This document shows positions 11,301-22,388 of a stretch of 64,000 nucleotides of DNA, piece by piece. Where the stretch lies: assembly GCF_004359215.1 (NCBI RefSeq), contig NC_090626.1, positions 10,005 to 74,004 of the forward strand. The letters are read 5' to 3'. The position numbers were made by a program, and so were the translations under genes. The first letter of the stretch is position 1, and the number at the start of each line of letters is the position of its first letter. This DNA is from Bremia lactucae. Taxonomy: Eukaryota > Oomycota > Peronosporomycetes > Peronosporales > Peronosporaceae. Under the pieces are notes generated by a model, which ran no database searches, was not told where the DNA came from, and was given only the letters and a program-made list of their open reading frames with translations.

Positions 11301-12014
11301 AGCGCGGATAAAGGTATCAAACCTACATCGTCTGTCAAGGCTCACAGGACGAGCCAGCATTCTGGCGCATTCGAAAACGATGACGACGACAATACGGGCA
11401 GCGATGATAGTAATACTCCCTTAATTGCGTCGCTGATGGGTGAACTCGAGCATTTTAAAAAACGCAATGCTGAAATTAAGACGGAATGGCAGCGACGATT
11501 ACAAGGCGAACGGCAACTTCGTCGAAAGTGGAAGCAGCGGGAAGAGGAATTTCTCGACCAGTTAAACGAGTCACTTACCAAGTTGGATGCTGCCGAAATG
11601 GAAGTAGATCAGCTTCGCGTTCTGATGCGCGATGCCGAGAAACGATTTGCTTTTGAGAAAGCGCGGAGTGAGCAGGAGAACTCTGTCAAGTCGCGGTATG
11701 AGCGGCTGTGTTTGCAGCTGAACGATAAGATGACATTGCTATCCGATCAGAAGCGATTATTGGAGCAAACAACGTGCAGCTTACTTGCCGAAGTGGACCG
11801 TAATGTCCACGCACTCAAAAATGCCGTGTGTCTCGAGAAGTCCGAATGTGTGGTATGTAAGGATCGACAAGCTGTGACAGCCGTTGTGCCTTGCGGCCAC
11901 ATGTGCTTTTGTGAACAGGATGCCGAAACTTATCGCCGCAACTGTACGACAGAGTATCCCACGTGTCCTATTTGTCAACAGGAAATTGTCTCGCTGCTAC
12001 GAGTATATAGTTAG
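8381..12014 (+). CDS. WD40-repeat / coiled-coil / RING-finger protein, 4 exons
   Basis: I read this as one spliced gene. Exon 1 (8381-9794) encodes a basic N-terminus with a short coiled coil, a long disordered Ser/Pro region with about ten S-P-x-R/K-type sites, and the first WD40-like blades (TALDVTPDGEIIVVGFMDG). Intron 1 is 9795-9863 and intron 2 is 9926-9990. The last exon starts at 10124 (YYILTGLGVGNLNLWRF, a classic WD repeat end) and runs to 12014. Its C-terminus has a 130-residue coiled coil (about 11430-11820) and a C3HC4 RING (CVVCKDRQ, CGHMCFC, CPICQQEI), so an E3 ubiquitin ligase role is likely. The first ATG after the gap (8381) is used, but a start inside the gap is possible. 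The donor of intron 3 is unresolved. Confidence 0.82.
9795..9863 (+). other. Intron 1 of the WD40-RING gene (69 bp)
   Basis: GT...TAG boundaries keep the frame (phase 1) and turn a stop in the unspliced frame into the acidic stretch GEDEDLQQFQKHF. The donor is a weak GTTTTT. Confidence 0.6.
9926..9990 (+). other. Intron 2 of the WD40-RING gene (65 bp)
   Basis: GTAAAT donor, CTAAC-type branch sequence and AAG acceptor; splicing in phase 0 joins SNAKLR to GFADVTTYV. The next intron ends at 10123 (TTTGATGCAG) but its donor is not clear: no GT in the right phase is present. Confidence 0.55.
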
Positions 12015-12201
12015 GTTCACAATCACTCATTGCAATTTTCAAGCTCAATTGTTCGTAAGATATATGCAAGTATTCTATTTTATAGGTTATCCATTACTAG
12101 GTTACAGTATCGTTTGTATTACGTTGAAATACCAGTAACCTCGCTTAGAGTGAATTGGGTTCACTTCGCTTATTGAACCGTTTATGTATTTCATTTCACA
12201 T

Positions 12202-12616
12202 TATGGATAAAAATACCCTTTTTAATAAAAGATCATTAATGTCCCATTTAGTGTGGGTTATACGCGCTCTGTCTTGCTCTTTGTCGAGCGGGTTCGTCGT
12301 AATGTTGGACTCAGGGTCCTGTGTCCTGCGCAACGCAGTTAAGATATCGGCAGCACCACGTTCTAGGAACAGATTCGGGGCCCGCCGACGCTCATCCTCG
12401 TGAGGAGGCGTGTAATAGCGACGCTTTTAGCTCATCACCCGATGGAGTGTGACTTTCATAGTCCACCATCCCCTCATCGTCGAGGAAGATGCTTAGAGTC
12501 TGTGACTCACGCTTAGTTGTCTTGGAACAAAAGAAAGCAAACCACAACCAAACGGTAAGCTGTTTATGTTCCAATCCCAAGGAGGAAATGAAGTGAATGT
12601 TATCACTCGGTGTCAA
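12202..12616 (-). pseudogene. Retroelement accessory protein fragment, shared with element E2
   Basis: Two adjoining minus-strand frames (12392-12616 and 12202-12405) read as one protein with a single frame change: FLDDEGMVDYESHTPSGDE, then RRAPNLFLERGAAD and TTNPLDKEQDRARI. The same blocks, in the same order, occur on the plus strand at 36240-36530 inside element E2 (FLDDRRMVPFKYNLPSEEE; ITNPLDEEQEQAIS). I do not recognise a known family. It lies next to a plus-strand gypsy gag fragment, so it is probably an accessory retroelement gene rather than a host gene. Confidence 0.6.
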
Positions 12617-12739
12617 CCGTCTGATGGGGGAGGGGTAATGAGGGACACATCGGTTGGTGAACCGTTGTTGTGTACATTTACTTTATAGAAAAATATCTTT
12701 TTATCCTATTTTCAAACAGTTAATTGATAAAACCGATTT

Positions 12740-13207
12740 TAGCATGGGTAACAAATGGGTCGCCGCCAGATCAGACTTTTCTCATGCGATTATGGACCAT
12801 AGCAACTCGACAGGGTAAACGAACCCTAAAGACTATGTCCAGGAGTTGAGAACTCTTACTGCATCTATGCATCAAGACAAGGTGCAAGAAGCAGCAGCAA
12901 TCTTTATGGGGGTCTCAATGAGGGCGTTGCCCGGCCAAAATTATTCCGATCCCTTCCTGCTACTTGCAAGAGGCCGTTACGATAGCGCTACGCGCTGAGT
13001 TCGACTTTGAGTCTGCTCGTGTTAGCACGCCTGTTTATCGTACAAGCTCTTCGAGCACATGGGTCCCGTCTAATAGACCGAGACCCATGGATCTAAGCCT
13101 CGTTGAGGAAGGAGAAGAAGCACTTCAAGCTGCAGAACAGCATATAAACATCCGTAAAATTTATATGTGCGGAAGCACGAAGCATTTACGTCCGGCCTGT
13201 CCGGCTT
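12740..13207 (+). pseudogene. Ty3/gypsy gag fragment
   Basis: The plus strand reads a gypsy gag: a helical region (KDYVQELRTLTASM), then EAVTIALRAEFDFESAR and RPRPMDLSLVEEGEE, ending in a degraded zinc knuckle (YMCGSTKHLRPACP) that has lost one cysteine. At about 13207 it meets minus-strand RNase H sequence tail to tail, a rearrangement point. The last 26 residues of the open frame are therefore antisense read-through, not gag. Confidence 0.75.
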
Positions 13208-14468
13208 ATATTTCCCCTCGAAATAGTATTCTGCGTAAAATGGAAGCCATCGAGCCATTTTCTGTGATACATGGGGCGACTTAGTCACAGTGAGTAACGA
13301 CACGTGAACTGTATATATCACCAAAAGCTGAGAGTGAAGCAGATGAACTCTGAAATTGACAAGAACACTTTTCATTGTAAGTAACTCTTTGTCGTGAACT
13401 GGGTAGTCCTTTTCCGCAGTTTAAACTGTCTAGACTCGAACGCAATTACACGTTCGCGCCCTTGATTATTTATTTGTAACAGAGCACTACCGATAACAAA
13501 TTCGATGCGTCATAAACGACGCTTAAGGACCAATTTGGATTTGGAAGAGCCAGAATTGGGGCATGGATATGTCTATCCGTAACTACTTGAAAAGCATTAT
13601 GCTCTGTGCTAGTCCAGCACAAACCCGTATCCTTTTTAAGGATATTAAATAATGGCCTAGCCAGCCATATCGGCATAATTTTCGCTATATTTGTGTAAAT
13701 TATTGACGAGACCCAACCACTTACTCAAAAAAATTTGGACCAACGGTTATGAACGCCGACAGCGAGCGCATCTCTTGCACATACTCTTGCAGAGATCGCT
13801 TCGCCTGTCGCGCTCCAAAGAAGCGCGCCTGAAGCAACACCTCCTTGTTCGGCGGCTGGTACATGGCGCGGATCTTTTCCTTAAAAATCGCCCATGTAGC
13901 GAACGCCTTTCTGTCCGCCATAAGCGCCGAGTAAGCCCACTCTGAGGCCTTACCGCGCAGATGCGACATAGCGTACGACACCATCCGGCTGTCGTCCTCG
14001 ATGAGCTGGGCGACACCGCATTGCTCCACGGCTAAAGCCAGTGGACAATCGTGTGCGCCGCAGTTCCATCGAACTTGGGCGGGTCCATCCGAATGGGCCT
14101 CGGGTGATGTGGCCGGGCAGAGAGCATCTCAACAGTCGTGTTGAGAGCCTCGCTCCGAGCCTGCTCATGCCTCAGCTCATCCTGAGTCTGAGTGACGGAC
14201 TCCGCGCAGCATGGCCCTGAACCTCGGACGCGGAGCTCCGCTGTCCGAGCACGAATGCCTTAAACTGCTCCAACTGAGCAACATGTTTCTCAGGAGGACT
14301 ACCCAGGAGCCTGTCAGGCTTGTATACCAAGTCCTTGCGCCATAAGCCCTGCCACCTCCCGATGATGTTCGGAGAGGTGGGGGAATCGAGCCCAATCAAT
14401 ATTGAGGCTTATCTTCATGTACAAACGCACAGATGCGGGTCGTGGGAAGGATTTCAAGTGTTACCAAG
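13207..14468 (-). mobile_element. Deleted gypsy element: gag joined directly to RT end and RNase H
   Basis: On the minus strand, after LTR 14469-14996, gag is readable at about 14400-13731 (MSHLRGKASEWAYSALMADR, KEKIRAMYQPPN, QARFFGARQAKRSLQEYVQE), closely matching gag of element E3. Right after ITVGP it jumps to the end of reverse transcriptase (SKWLGLVNNLHKYSENYADM) and then RNase H (VYDASN at 13500; MARWLPFYAEYYF at 13240). Gag C-terminus, protease and most of RT are deleted. It ends against the opposite-strand gag at 13207. Confidence 0.8.
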
Positions 14469-14996
14469 TGTAGGCGGGTATGTCGTAATGCGGCCACGCT
14501 CTACTTAGACACACACCCTAGCACAGCGAGGAAGCGGTTTAACCTGCTTCTCTTGCGTGCAGTGCGGTAGTTGTGGTGGGCGCCTTAGCGACCTCACCCA
14601 GCGCACTAAGTACTCTGGTAAAGTGTTATCACGGGAGCGGTGACCCGTCTCCTCGTGCACACCTACCAAGTAGGAAGTAGTTTTCAGACTGATTTATATT
14701 TTATCCTATAAAATATAGATACCTATTTTTCCCAACCAAAAATGTCATCTCTGTAGATAACACTATTATGTATTGCGAGCGTATCTTTCTAGATCCCTCG
14801 CGTAACGGATGACGCTAGGCGTCATCCCTCCTAATGTGAATGCACCTATGTGCATCACATACACAAGGGTTGGTCACAAATGTGAACCACACCCGAGTGC
14901 TGGGTCTAATTACTTTTTTAATTGACCACCCCCTTAAGTACACCAAGTGTACTCAACGGGGACTATTTAACATTATGGCAACTTAAGCCCGTTACA
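14469..14996 (-). repeat. LTR of the E3 gypsy family (528 bp)
   Basis: Begins TGTA and ends TACA, and is alignable over its whole length with 42757-43291 and 52904-53434. On the minus strand it is a 5' LTR: a primer-binding site (TGGTAACACTTGAAAT, 14451-14466) lies two bases past its end and gag follows. Confidence 0.85.
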
Positions 14997-15012
14997 ACAA
15001 GCTTGATACCAG

Positions 15013-15450
15013 TGTAGGCAAGGTGATTCACGTACGCGGCACTCAGAGTAAGATACTAAGCTGCTAAGTGTGGCTTAGCAACAAGAGAGAAGATTGAGTT
15101 TCTGAGCGTGGCTTGGTAATAAGGAGACAACTAACAAGAAAGGCTTAGTATAACTAACGCTTAAAATTGCTATTGATATATTTAGATGATGCCTTCTTAT
15201 GGTTCTGGCTTCAAATAGAAACATGCAAATATGTATAGCAGTTCATGCTCACCACCCATCTCGCGCGTCTGTCAGCGATGGTGAGGATGACATAATGGTC
15301 TATATCAACCAATTAACAGAATTGTCACGTTGCTGCTATGTGTGGTAATATTGACAATACAATCTACCAAGAATATATACTTTAATATTCCTATTATTGG
15401 TAATAATTTTGTAATAGGCTCACATGTCGACAGGTAGCAAATATGCAATA
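15013..15450 (+). repeat. Degenerate LTR of a second gypsy family
   Basis: From the TGTAGG at about 15013 the sequence resembles, in the same orientation, LTRs at 35030, 53652 and 61190: shared blocks are GCTCACCACCCAT, a SATCAACCAATTAA-like block and TGTGGTAATATTG. Ends are not sharp and no coding sequence follows, so it is probably a solo or truncated LTR. It stops about 260 bp before the next host gene. Confidence 0.5.
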
Positions 15451-15713
15451 AGGTCGTACCATCTTGTTCATCTTTCTCTTAAAACCCAGTCATTAGAATT
15501 CTAAATATAGAGCGAAAATGCCAAAATCATTTTGGTTTATTAGTTTAAACAGACAAGGATGGCTCTAAATTCAAACGAAATTGTAAGACTAAATTAAAAT
15601 ACTCCATATTGATGTTTGTCACGTAAAGTTATGATGCACAATCGTAGCCACTCACCCGGCGTCACCACTCTTTATTTACACCTGATTACAAGAAAGCGTA
15701 ACCGATTAAAAGA
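15451..15713 (+). promoter_or_regulatory. Upstream region of the aminotransferase-DapB gene, possible initiator
   Basis: No gene is seen here. CCACTCTTTATTT at 15665-15677, about 40 bp before the ATG, loosely resembles the oomycete initiator (consensus GCTCATTYBNNNWTTY). The rest is AT-rich and unremarkable. Confidence 0.3.
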
Positions 15714-17615
15714 ATGGGTGACTACGGCCAATATGATGTCCCGAAAGCCGACGAAATGATCAATTTCAAGGTCGGTCAGCCCGCGCCTGCCATGCTGCCA
15801 CTGGACAAGATCCGTGAAGCTGCCGCGCTCAAATTTGCCGAGACGGATCCCATGTTTTTACAATATGGAGTCATCAAGGGTTACCCGAAATTTCGTGCGA
15901 CACTTGCCGAGTTTTTAACTAAAGGCTACCAGCACGAAGTCGACCCAGAAAAGCTCTTTGTCACTAATGGCGTCACGGGGGGCCTTGCACTTATTTGCTC
16001 CTTGTTTCTGCAAGCAGGGGATCTTGTTTTTATGGAAGAACCGTCGTATTTCCTCGCATTAAGTATAATGAAGGATTTTAAGATAAATGTCCGGCAAATT
16101 CGTATGGACGAAGACGGTCTGGACATTGACGAACTCGAGCGTCTTTTGCAGCGTGGTATTGTACCAAAAATGCTGTACACTATTCCTACATGTCACAATC
16201 CCACGGGTCGTACACTTTCGACTGTAAAACGTCAACGTCTTGTCGAACTTAGCGTACAGTACAAGTTTCTAATTGTGGCCGACGAAGTGTACCAACTTTT
16301 GTCATTTCCACATGTCACCCCTCCTCCGCCAATGTTTACATTCGATACACATGACACGGTTCTTGCTCTTGGGAGTTTCTCCAAGATCCTTGCCCCGGCC
16401 CTTCGATTGGGATGGATTCAAGGTTCGCATACGCTTTTGCGCAAGATCGAAGGCTGTGGCCAATTGGACTCTAGCGGCGGCATTAGTCCTGTCATTTCTG
16501 GGATCGTACATGCCGCGATTGCGTCGGGATTGCAGCAAGAGCATCTGGATACGACCATTAAAACGCTATGGGGTCGAGCAGATGCCTTGATGAAAGAATT
16601 AAAGGTGTGTTTGCCTGCTGGTGTGACCTTTGAAGTCCCCGATGGTGGCTACTTTGTTCTCGTCCGATTGCCAGATGGCATGAATGCCAATGATCTGTTG
16701 CCTATTGCCCAGAAACACAAGGTTATGTTTCTTCCTGGCGCTTCATTTAGCCGTAACATGAAAAATTATTTGCGTCTGAGTTTTTCCTGGTACGATTTGC
16801 CAGACATGCAACTCGGTGCTCGTCGATTGGCTGACGCCATTCGCGAGTATCAGAATGTACTGGCAACTGATTCCAGCAACAAGGGTGAAAACTGTACGAA
16901 TGAAGGTCAGGGGGTACGAATTGCCGTACATGGATACACTGGACGATTGGGCTCGCTTATTGTCTCCGAATTGAACCACTGTACGGACACAAGTGTCCAG
17001 TATGCAGGTCCTATTGTCGCGCGAGGTGAAACCGTCCAAGTTCCGGACCTCAATAAAGTTGACGTTATTATCGACGTCACACTTCCCGCTGGTACTAAAA
17101 ATCTGATTCAGTATTTGCTTCAGGAGAAAGAAATTGGCAAAATTAGCCAGCTTCCTGCACTAATTATAGGCACTACGGGAGCCTTGCCTTCGGAAGAATT
17201 GGAAGCGTATTCCAAGCATGCGCCTGTGGTCTTGCGCTCGAATTTTTCCGTTGGGGTCCCTTTGGTATCAGAGCTTATTAAAAACGTGGCTTTTAAGCTT
17301 CCTAGTGAAGGCTGGAACGTGGAGGTGACGGAAATTCATCATACAAAGAAATTAGATGCACCCAGTGGTACTGCCAAGACGTTAGTGAAGTCGCTGGCAT
17401 CGACTGGCGCGCCATGTTTGGGCGAGAATGGGCAAGCTCCCACGCATTCGTTGCGTCTTGGGGACGAGGTAGGGCAACATACGGTGCTTTTTGCCGGTCC
17501 TGGAGAACGGATTGAAATTGTGCACCAGGCCACACGCCGCGAAGTATTTGCTATTGGGGCAGTGCGGATTGCAACTCGTGCTCCTTCACTGCCACGGGGG
17601 CTACACTCGGACTAA
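15714..17615 (+). CDS. Fused PLP aminotransferase and dihydrodipicolinate reductase (DapB)
   Basis: Single-exon frame of 633 residues. Residues about 1-385 form a fold-type I aminotransferase: PTCHNPTG (N162), DEVY (D190, Y193) and the PLP lysine K224 in GSFSKILAPALRLGW; the closest flavour is the 2-aminoadipate/MocR-like class. After a 15-residue linker, residues 401-633 are DapB: nucleotide-binding GYTGRLG (407-413), IIGTTG (484-489) and the signature EIHHTKKLDAPSGTA (540-554). DapB reduces the dihydrodipicolinate-derived intermediate in the diaminopimelate route to lysine. Oomycetes make lysine by that route. In plants and some bacteria a diaminopimelate aminotransferase acts on DapB's product, so the two halves could catalyse successive steps; this is inference. 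No targeting peptide is obvious, so a cytosolic location is likely. DapB is a little short at 233 residues. Confidence 0.92.
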   Translation: MGDYGQYDVPKADEMINFKVGQPAPAMLPLDKIREAAALKFAETDPMFLQYGVIKGYPKFRATLAEFLTKGYQHEVDPEKLFVTNGVTGGLALICSLFLQAGDLVFMEEPSYFLALSIMKDFKINVRQIRMDEDGLDIDELERLLQRGIVPKMLYTIPTCHNPTGRTLSTVKRQRLVELSVQYKFLIVADEVYQLLSFPHVTPPPPMFTFDTHDTVLALGSFSKILAPALRLGWIQGSHTLLRKIEGCGQLDSSGGISPVISGIVHAAIASGLQQEHLDTTIKTLWGRADALMKELKVCLPAGVTFEVPDGGYFVLVRLPDGMNANDLLPIAQKHKVMFLPGASFSRNMKNYLRLSFSWYDLPDMQLGARRLADAIREYQNVLATDSSNKGENCTNEGQGVRIAVHGYTGRLGSLIVSELNHCTDTSVQYAGPIVARGETVQVPDLNKVDVIIDVTLPAGTKNLIQYLLQEKEIGKISQLPALIIGTTGALPSEELEAYSKHAPVVLRSNFSVGVPLVSELIKNVAFKLPSEGWNVEVTEIHHTKKLDAPSGTAKTLVKSLASTGAPCLGENGQAPTHSLRLGDEVGQHTVLFAGPGERIEIVHQATRREVFAIGAVRIATRAPSLPRGLHSD

Positions 17616-17815
17616 GCGATCAGAAGCTCCCTTCTGGTCACTGCATAAAATCGAAAGTTGCGCAACATTAGCATAACAGTTAAATAAAACTTCAAAACTT
17701 GTGCTGCATTCATTTATACAATGCTTTTGTTTTTTTAAACATAATAGATCCATCGCAAGAAAATTGATTGGTCAAAATAATTTTTGCTAGTACATGACGA
17801 TCCTGGAAGAACGCA

Positions 17816-20800
17816 ATGACCAATAATGAACCAAGCGAGCACCTCTGTGATCGTCACAGTGAGGCCTTACACCTTGCTGCGTTGACAAAATCTCTCGATG
17901 ATGGCCACGTGGATATGGCCGCGCATTGGCTGGAGCTTCTAGTGCTCTCGCGAACCGTCAATCCATCAAATCAACCTGAAAAGTCTCAAACGAGCTCAAG
18001 ACATCGACGATTAAAAACTCTTGCGAACGTTGTCGCACAAATGCTTGACGACTGTGATAAATACAAGCACGACAATCAATTCGTTTTAACTCCTGGAATA
18101 GCCGACCGAACGGCCACGACAAGCTTCGAATTGTCCTACGCCCAGCTCCAAATGTTTGCATTGCAACAGCTGCAGCCATCTAGTACTGCGTACAACGTAG
18201 TACGAGCTTTATACTTCCCGACCACACCATTTAACAAAGTCATTTTAAAGAGCACAATCAATGCACTCGTTGCAAAGCACGAGATCTTACGGACGTGCTT
18301 TGCTGTCAATACAGACGGACAACCAAGACAGTTTGTACACCCGTTATCGCACTTTCAAGGTCCATTTAAAGTCTTTCACATCGTGCCAACAAACGACTTA
18401 TATCCACACGTCAATACAAACGATGCGAATTTGACCGCATTGGTAGCAAAAGTCATCGATTTGCCATTCAATTTAGCACAAGAGGCTCCAATTCGGGTGT
18501 ACGCATTTACAGCTTTCACTCCGTCCTCCACAACGCCGTGGATTCTAGCCGTCGTGCTCCATCATATTGCAACCGACGCGGCCTCGAGTGAGCTCTTATG
18601 GGAGGAATTTGATACGTTTTACACGCACTTCCAACGCCAGCAAGACACTAGCGCATGTATTCCATCATTTCTCAAACAGCTCGAGACGGAGAGCTCAAGT
18701 TTGACTCATGTGACGTACCGTGACTTTGCTGTCTATGAGCGTACACGAATGCGATCTGGCGTTGCTGCGCCATACTTGCAATATTGGACACAGCATCTTA
18801 CGATTCCTCACGTGCCTCCATTACTTGAGCTTCCTTTTGACATGCCACGAGTCAGTAAAGCGCTCAATGAATTTCAATTACTTGGCTCCACGACACCTGG
18901 TGATATTGTACGTTTTGAATCCTCAAGTAAGCTGCAAGAAGCTTTTACAAAGTTCTGTCATAACCACAATGCCAGTGTGTTTATGGGTCTTCTTGCCGTG
19001 TTTTATCTCCTCATCGAGCGCTTATCAGGGCAACTCGATTTTGTCATTGGCGTTCCAACTTCAGGACGAAAAGATCCGATGCTTCAAGAGGTTATGGGTT
19101 ACTTTGTCAATACGCTCCCGTTACGACTTGGAAGGGAATCAATTGATTGCATGGATTTCCAGGAGTTTCTTACTTATGTACGGACGATTGTTTTAGCCGC
19201 GTATCATCATAGTGAGATGCCATTTTATAAAGTCTTAGAGCATTTGCGTGCATCTCGTGACTCGGAACGATGGCAGCAGCCACTGTATCAAGTCATGTTT
19301 TCGTGGGAACAAAGCTGGACTCAAAAGAGTCCACAAAACAGTATTGAGTTGGCAATTCCATCGCATTCCGCGAAATTTGACCTCATGTTATCGATGCGCT
19401 ATCGTCTTGTGAAAGAAAAGTCGAACGAACGCGTGTTTGAAGGCTCTTTTGAATATTCAACAGCACGATTTACACGCGAATCCGTGCATCGATTTGTAAG
19501 CTACTATTTGCATTTGTTAGAACAAGTTTTAGATGTTCCGACTGCTTCTGTTCGGTCTCCGTTTATTTCGATGCTTCCACGTTTCGAACAGCATAACCTT
19601 GTAATGTGGGGTACACCACCAACTTTGTCCATACATAACAATGACTCCTTTTTGGACGAGTGTTTGTATGAACAAGTAGAGAAAACGCCCGAGAACATTG
19701 CACTTTATGTTGAAAACACGCAGTGGACATACAAGGACGTGTGGGATGCCAGTAGTCGTGTAAGAAACGCGTTGTGTCGACTGAATCTTGAAAGCAGTCC
19801 CGCGGACCTTCATATTGGCTTGTTGCTCGATCGAGGAGTGGAAAATGTTGCTGCAATGATTGGATCTTTACGAATTAACGCAGCATTTGTACCTCTGGAT
19901 CCCGGTTTTCCATGCGAACGGCTGCGCTACATGGTTCAGGACAGTACCCTACACGTGATAATAACCCAACGAAAATTTGCCGAGCTGGCGTTAAATGTAT
20001 CGAGCTCGTCCATGGATCACGACAAGATACAGTCACCCTTTGTATTGTACTACGAAGACCTGAATCTTATCCCAGCCATGGCGCCTCAGACGATGAAGCG
20101 GCTCCAACGGAATTCGAAAAGTGTAACCGCCTACATTCTCTACACCTCTGGGGTACGTCTTGTCATGAATGATGGTCGATTGTGTTCTAAAATAAGGTTT
20201 TATGTAGTCCACAGGTCACCCGAAAGGGGTTATGGTATCTCATGCTGCTATATTGACGACATTATGGTGGACTGTACGCAAGTACTCGGTCTCACCAAGC
20301 GACGTGTTTCTCCAAAGCACGTCCGCGACCTTGGATGGATCGTTGTCGCAACTTTTGACGCCTTTGCTTGTTGGTGGAAGTGTGCGAATTACGCGACAGA
20401 ATGGGTTACACGATTTGCACTACATGCAAACAACATTACTTGGAGTTCCTTCGATTACGTGGTGTGTCTTTGTACCTTCGTACTTTGCTTTACTTATCGA
20501 TATGTTAAATGACCAAGGCAAGTCGTTTCCAAATTCAATTAAGTACGTTATCCTCGCAGGCGAAGCTTTTCCGATGGAACTCGCACGTCAATTTTATTTA
20601 AAGCACCCCAGTACGACGACGTGTCTTGTAAATGAATACGGTCCAACAGAGGCATCCATTACGTCGACAGCGTTCCTGATGCCTCGAGAATTCGTGACGT
20701 CGAAAAGCACCTATTTTTTGGAGACACTTAATAGTGTACCCATTGGCAAACCAATCGATCATCATCCTGTGCTTGTATTAGACTCTCAAAGAAGGCTGGT

Positions 20801-22388
20801 TCCGATTAACGTACCGGGTGAACTCTACATTGGTGGCCTTGGTATTGCGCGTGGCTATTGGAATCGTCCGGAGTTGACTCGTCAGTCGTTTATACTGCAC
20901 GACGAGCTCACAGATGGAGTCAATTTGGTGGAATACCGAGGACAGCGATGGTATAAAACAGGCGATTTGGTAAAATGGGTACCGAGTGGAGATTTAGTTT
21001 TCCTTGGACGCACGGATGCACAGGTAAAACATCACGGAATGCGTATTGAGCTGGAAGAAATACGCAACGTCTTGTTGCGGCATTCGAATGTGAAAGCTGC
21101 TGAAGTTCTTTCAATTCCTGAACTCGGGCCAGCTCTTGCGGCATTTGTTATGCCAATTCATAGTATTATGCAAGAAGAAAGTACCATGCTTGATTGTAGT
21201 GACAACGTCCTGCGCAAATTTTTACAGACGCATTTGCCAATCCATATGGTACCTCAATATATTCATTTTGTTAGTAAATGGCCTCGAACACCGAATGGAA
21301 AGATTGACCTCCGAGTGCTTGCATCGATGGCAATCTCATTAAAAAACGAGACATCTAAGCCGAAAGAATTGCAAACGAATGAACCCACAATTACTGTTCA
21401 ATTCGCAATTGATATTTTACGACAGGTATGGGTACAAGCTCTTAAGCTTGAGCCACTACATGAAGACATGGTCTCGAATCAGTTCGAAGCGAATTTCATG
21501 TCGAAATCGTTTTTTGAATTAGGCGGTGATTCATTGGCAGCCATTCGTGCGATTGCATTAGCACAATCACGAGGCGTGTTACTATCTCTCGAGCAATTTT
21601 TTGGCACGTCGTCGCTTATTGAAATGGCTCAACAAGCAGCAACCGCTATGGTCGACTTACGCAACGTAACGTCCCAGACGCTCGTACCACTCAATTACGA
21701 AACAAAAGCAACGCGTGTTCTTTTCCTTTTTCATGATGCCGACGGTACTGTTTGGAAATTGTATGAATTAGCACGACAATTGCCGTTTCAGGTGATTGGT
21801 GTCCAAGCCGCTCAGTTGCATGTTTCGAGTCTTGAAGAACTCGCTGCCATTTATTGGAAAGAGATTAATGCGTATCAATTAGAAGGACCGTATGCTCTTG
21901 GTGGGTTTTCTTTTGGCTGTCGTGTAGCCCACGAGGTGGCACGCTGTATTGTCCGGGACGGACATCAAGTATTGCCACTTATTCTATTAGATGGGTTGCC
22001 TTTCGAGATACTAGATACTACCGAAACCGAACGAGAAATGGCACAACTTCAGGTTGAACAATACGCACGCGAAGCCTTTCAAGACACGTTGTTACAACCA
22101 TTAGGGGAGAATTATCGTCACTTTTGTGCCATGGAAGCAAGGTATCGACCTTACAAAGCAACAGAAAAACTGGAAGGGAAAGGTGGATCAATGTTGCCAC
22201 TGTGGCTTCAAGGTGATTTGTACATGACCCAGCAATGGAGTGCAAAACTTTCGCCGTATGAAGCTGTTGGGATTCACATAACAAAAATCGCAACTTTTCC
22301 AGATTGCTCGCACTTAACGATGCTTCGGTACCCAACTGTCAAATTGATTGCGCAAGCGATCAGACAACGACTTAGTAATTGCGCGTAA
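17816..22388 (+). CDS. Single-module nonribosomal peptide synthetase, C-A-T-TE (1505 aa)
   Basis: Two exons (17816-20152, 20208-22388) give a 1505-residue enzyme. Order: unassigned N-terminus (1-100); condensation domain with HHIATDA (249-255) and the GYFVNTLPLR region; adenylation domain with the ATP loop YTSGSTGHPKG built exactly across the intron (near 775-786), NEYGPTE (921-927), YKTGDL, GRTDAQVKHHGMRIE and the catalytic lysine K1144 in PNGKIDL; a carrier domain with phosphopantetheine serine S1221 (LGGDSL); and a thioesterase with GGFSFG (S1347), an aspartate near LILLDG and H1481. Such a protein loads one amino acid, could condense it with an acyl or aminoacyl donor, and releases it itself. 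It must be activated by a phosphopantetheinyl transferase. Product unknown. It is co-directional with the fusion gene 200 bp upstream and convergent with the sulfurtransferase. Confidence 0.93.
20153..20207 (+). other. 55-bp intron in the synthetase gene
   Basis: GTACGT donor and TATGTAG acceptor, phase 0. Splicing restores the canonical adenylation ATP loop SGSTGHPKG, so the boundaries can be trusted. Unspliced, the frame reads on to a stop at 20512 without the rest of the adenylation domain. Confidence 0.92.

Noticed and set aside
13208..13284. C-terminal extension of the plus-strand gag frame (12964-13284)
   Set aside because: The last 26 residues are the antisense reading of minus-strand RNase H across a rearrangement point.
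14997..15013. Second primer-binding site (reverse GCTTGATACCA)
   Set aside because: It resembles an initiator-tRNA primer site but lies on the wrong side of the neighbouring LTR for that family's orientation; probably chance or a relic.
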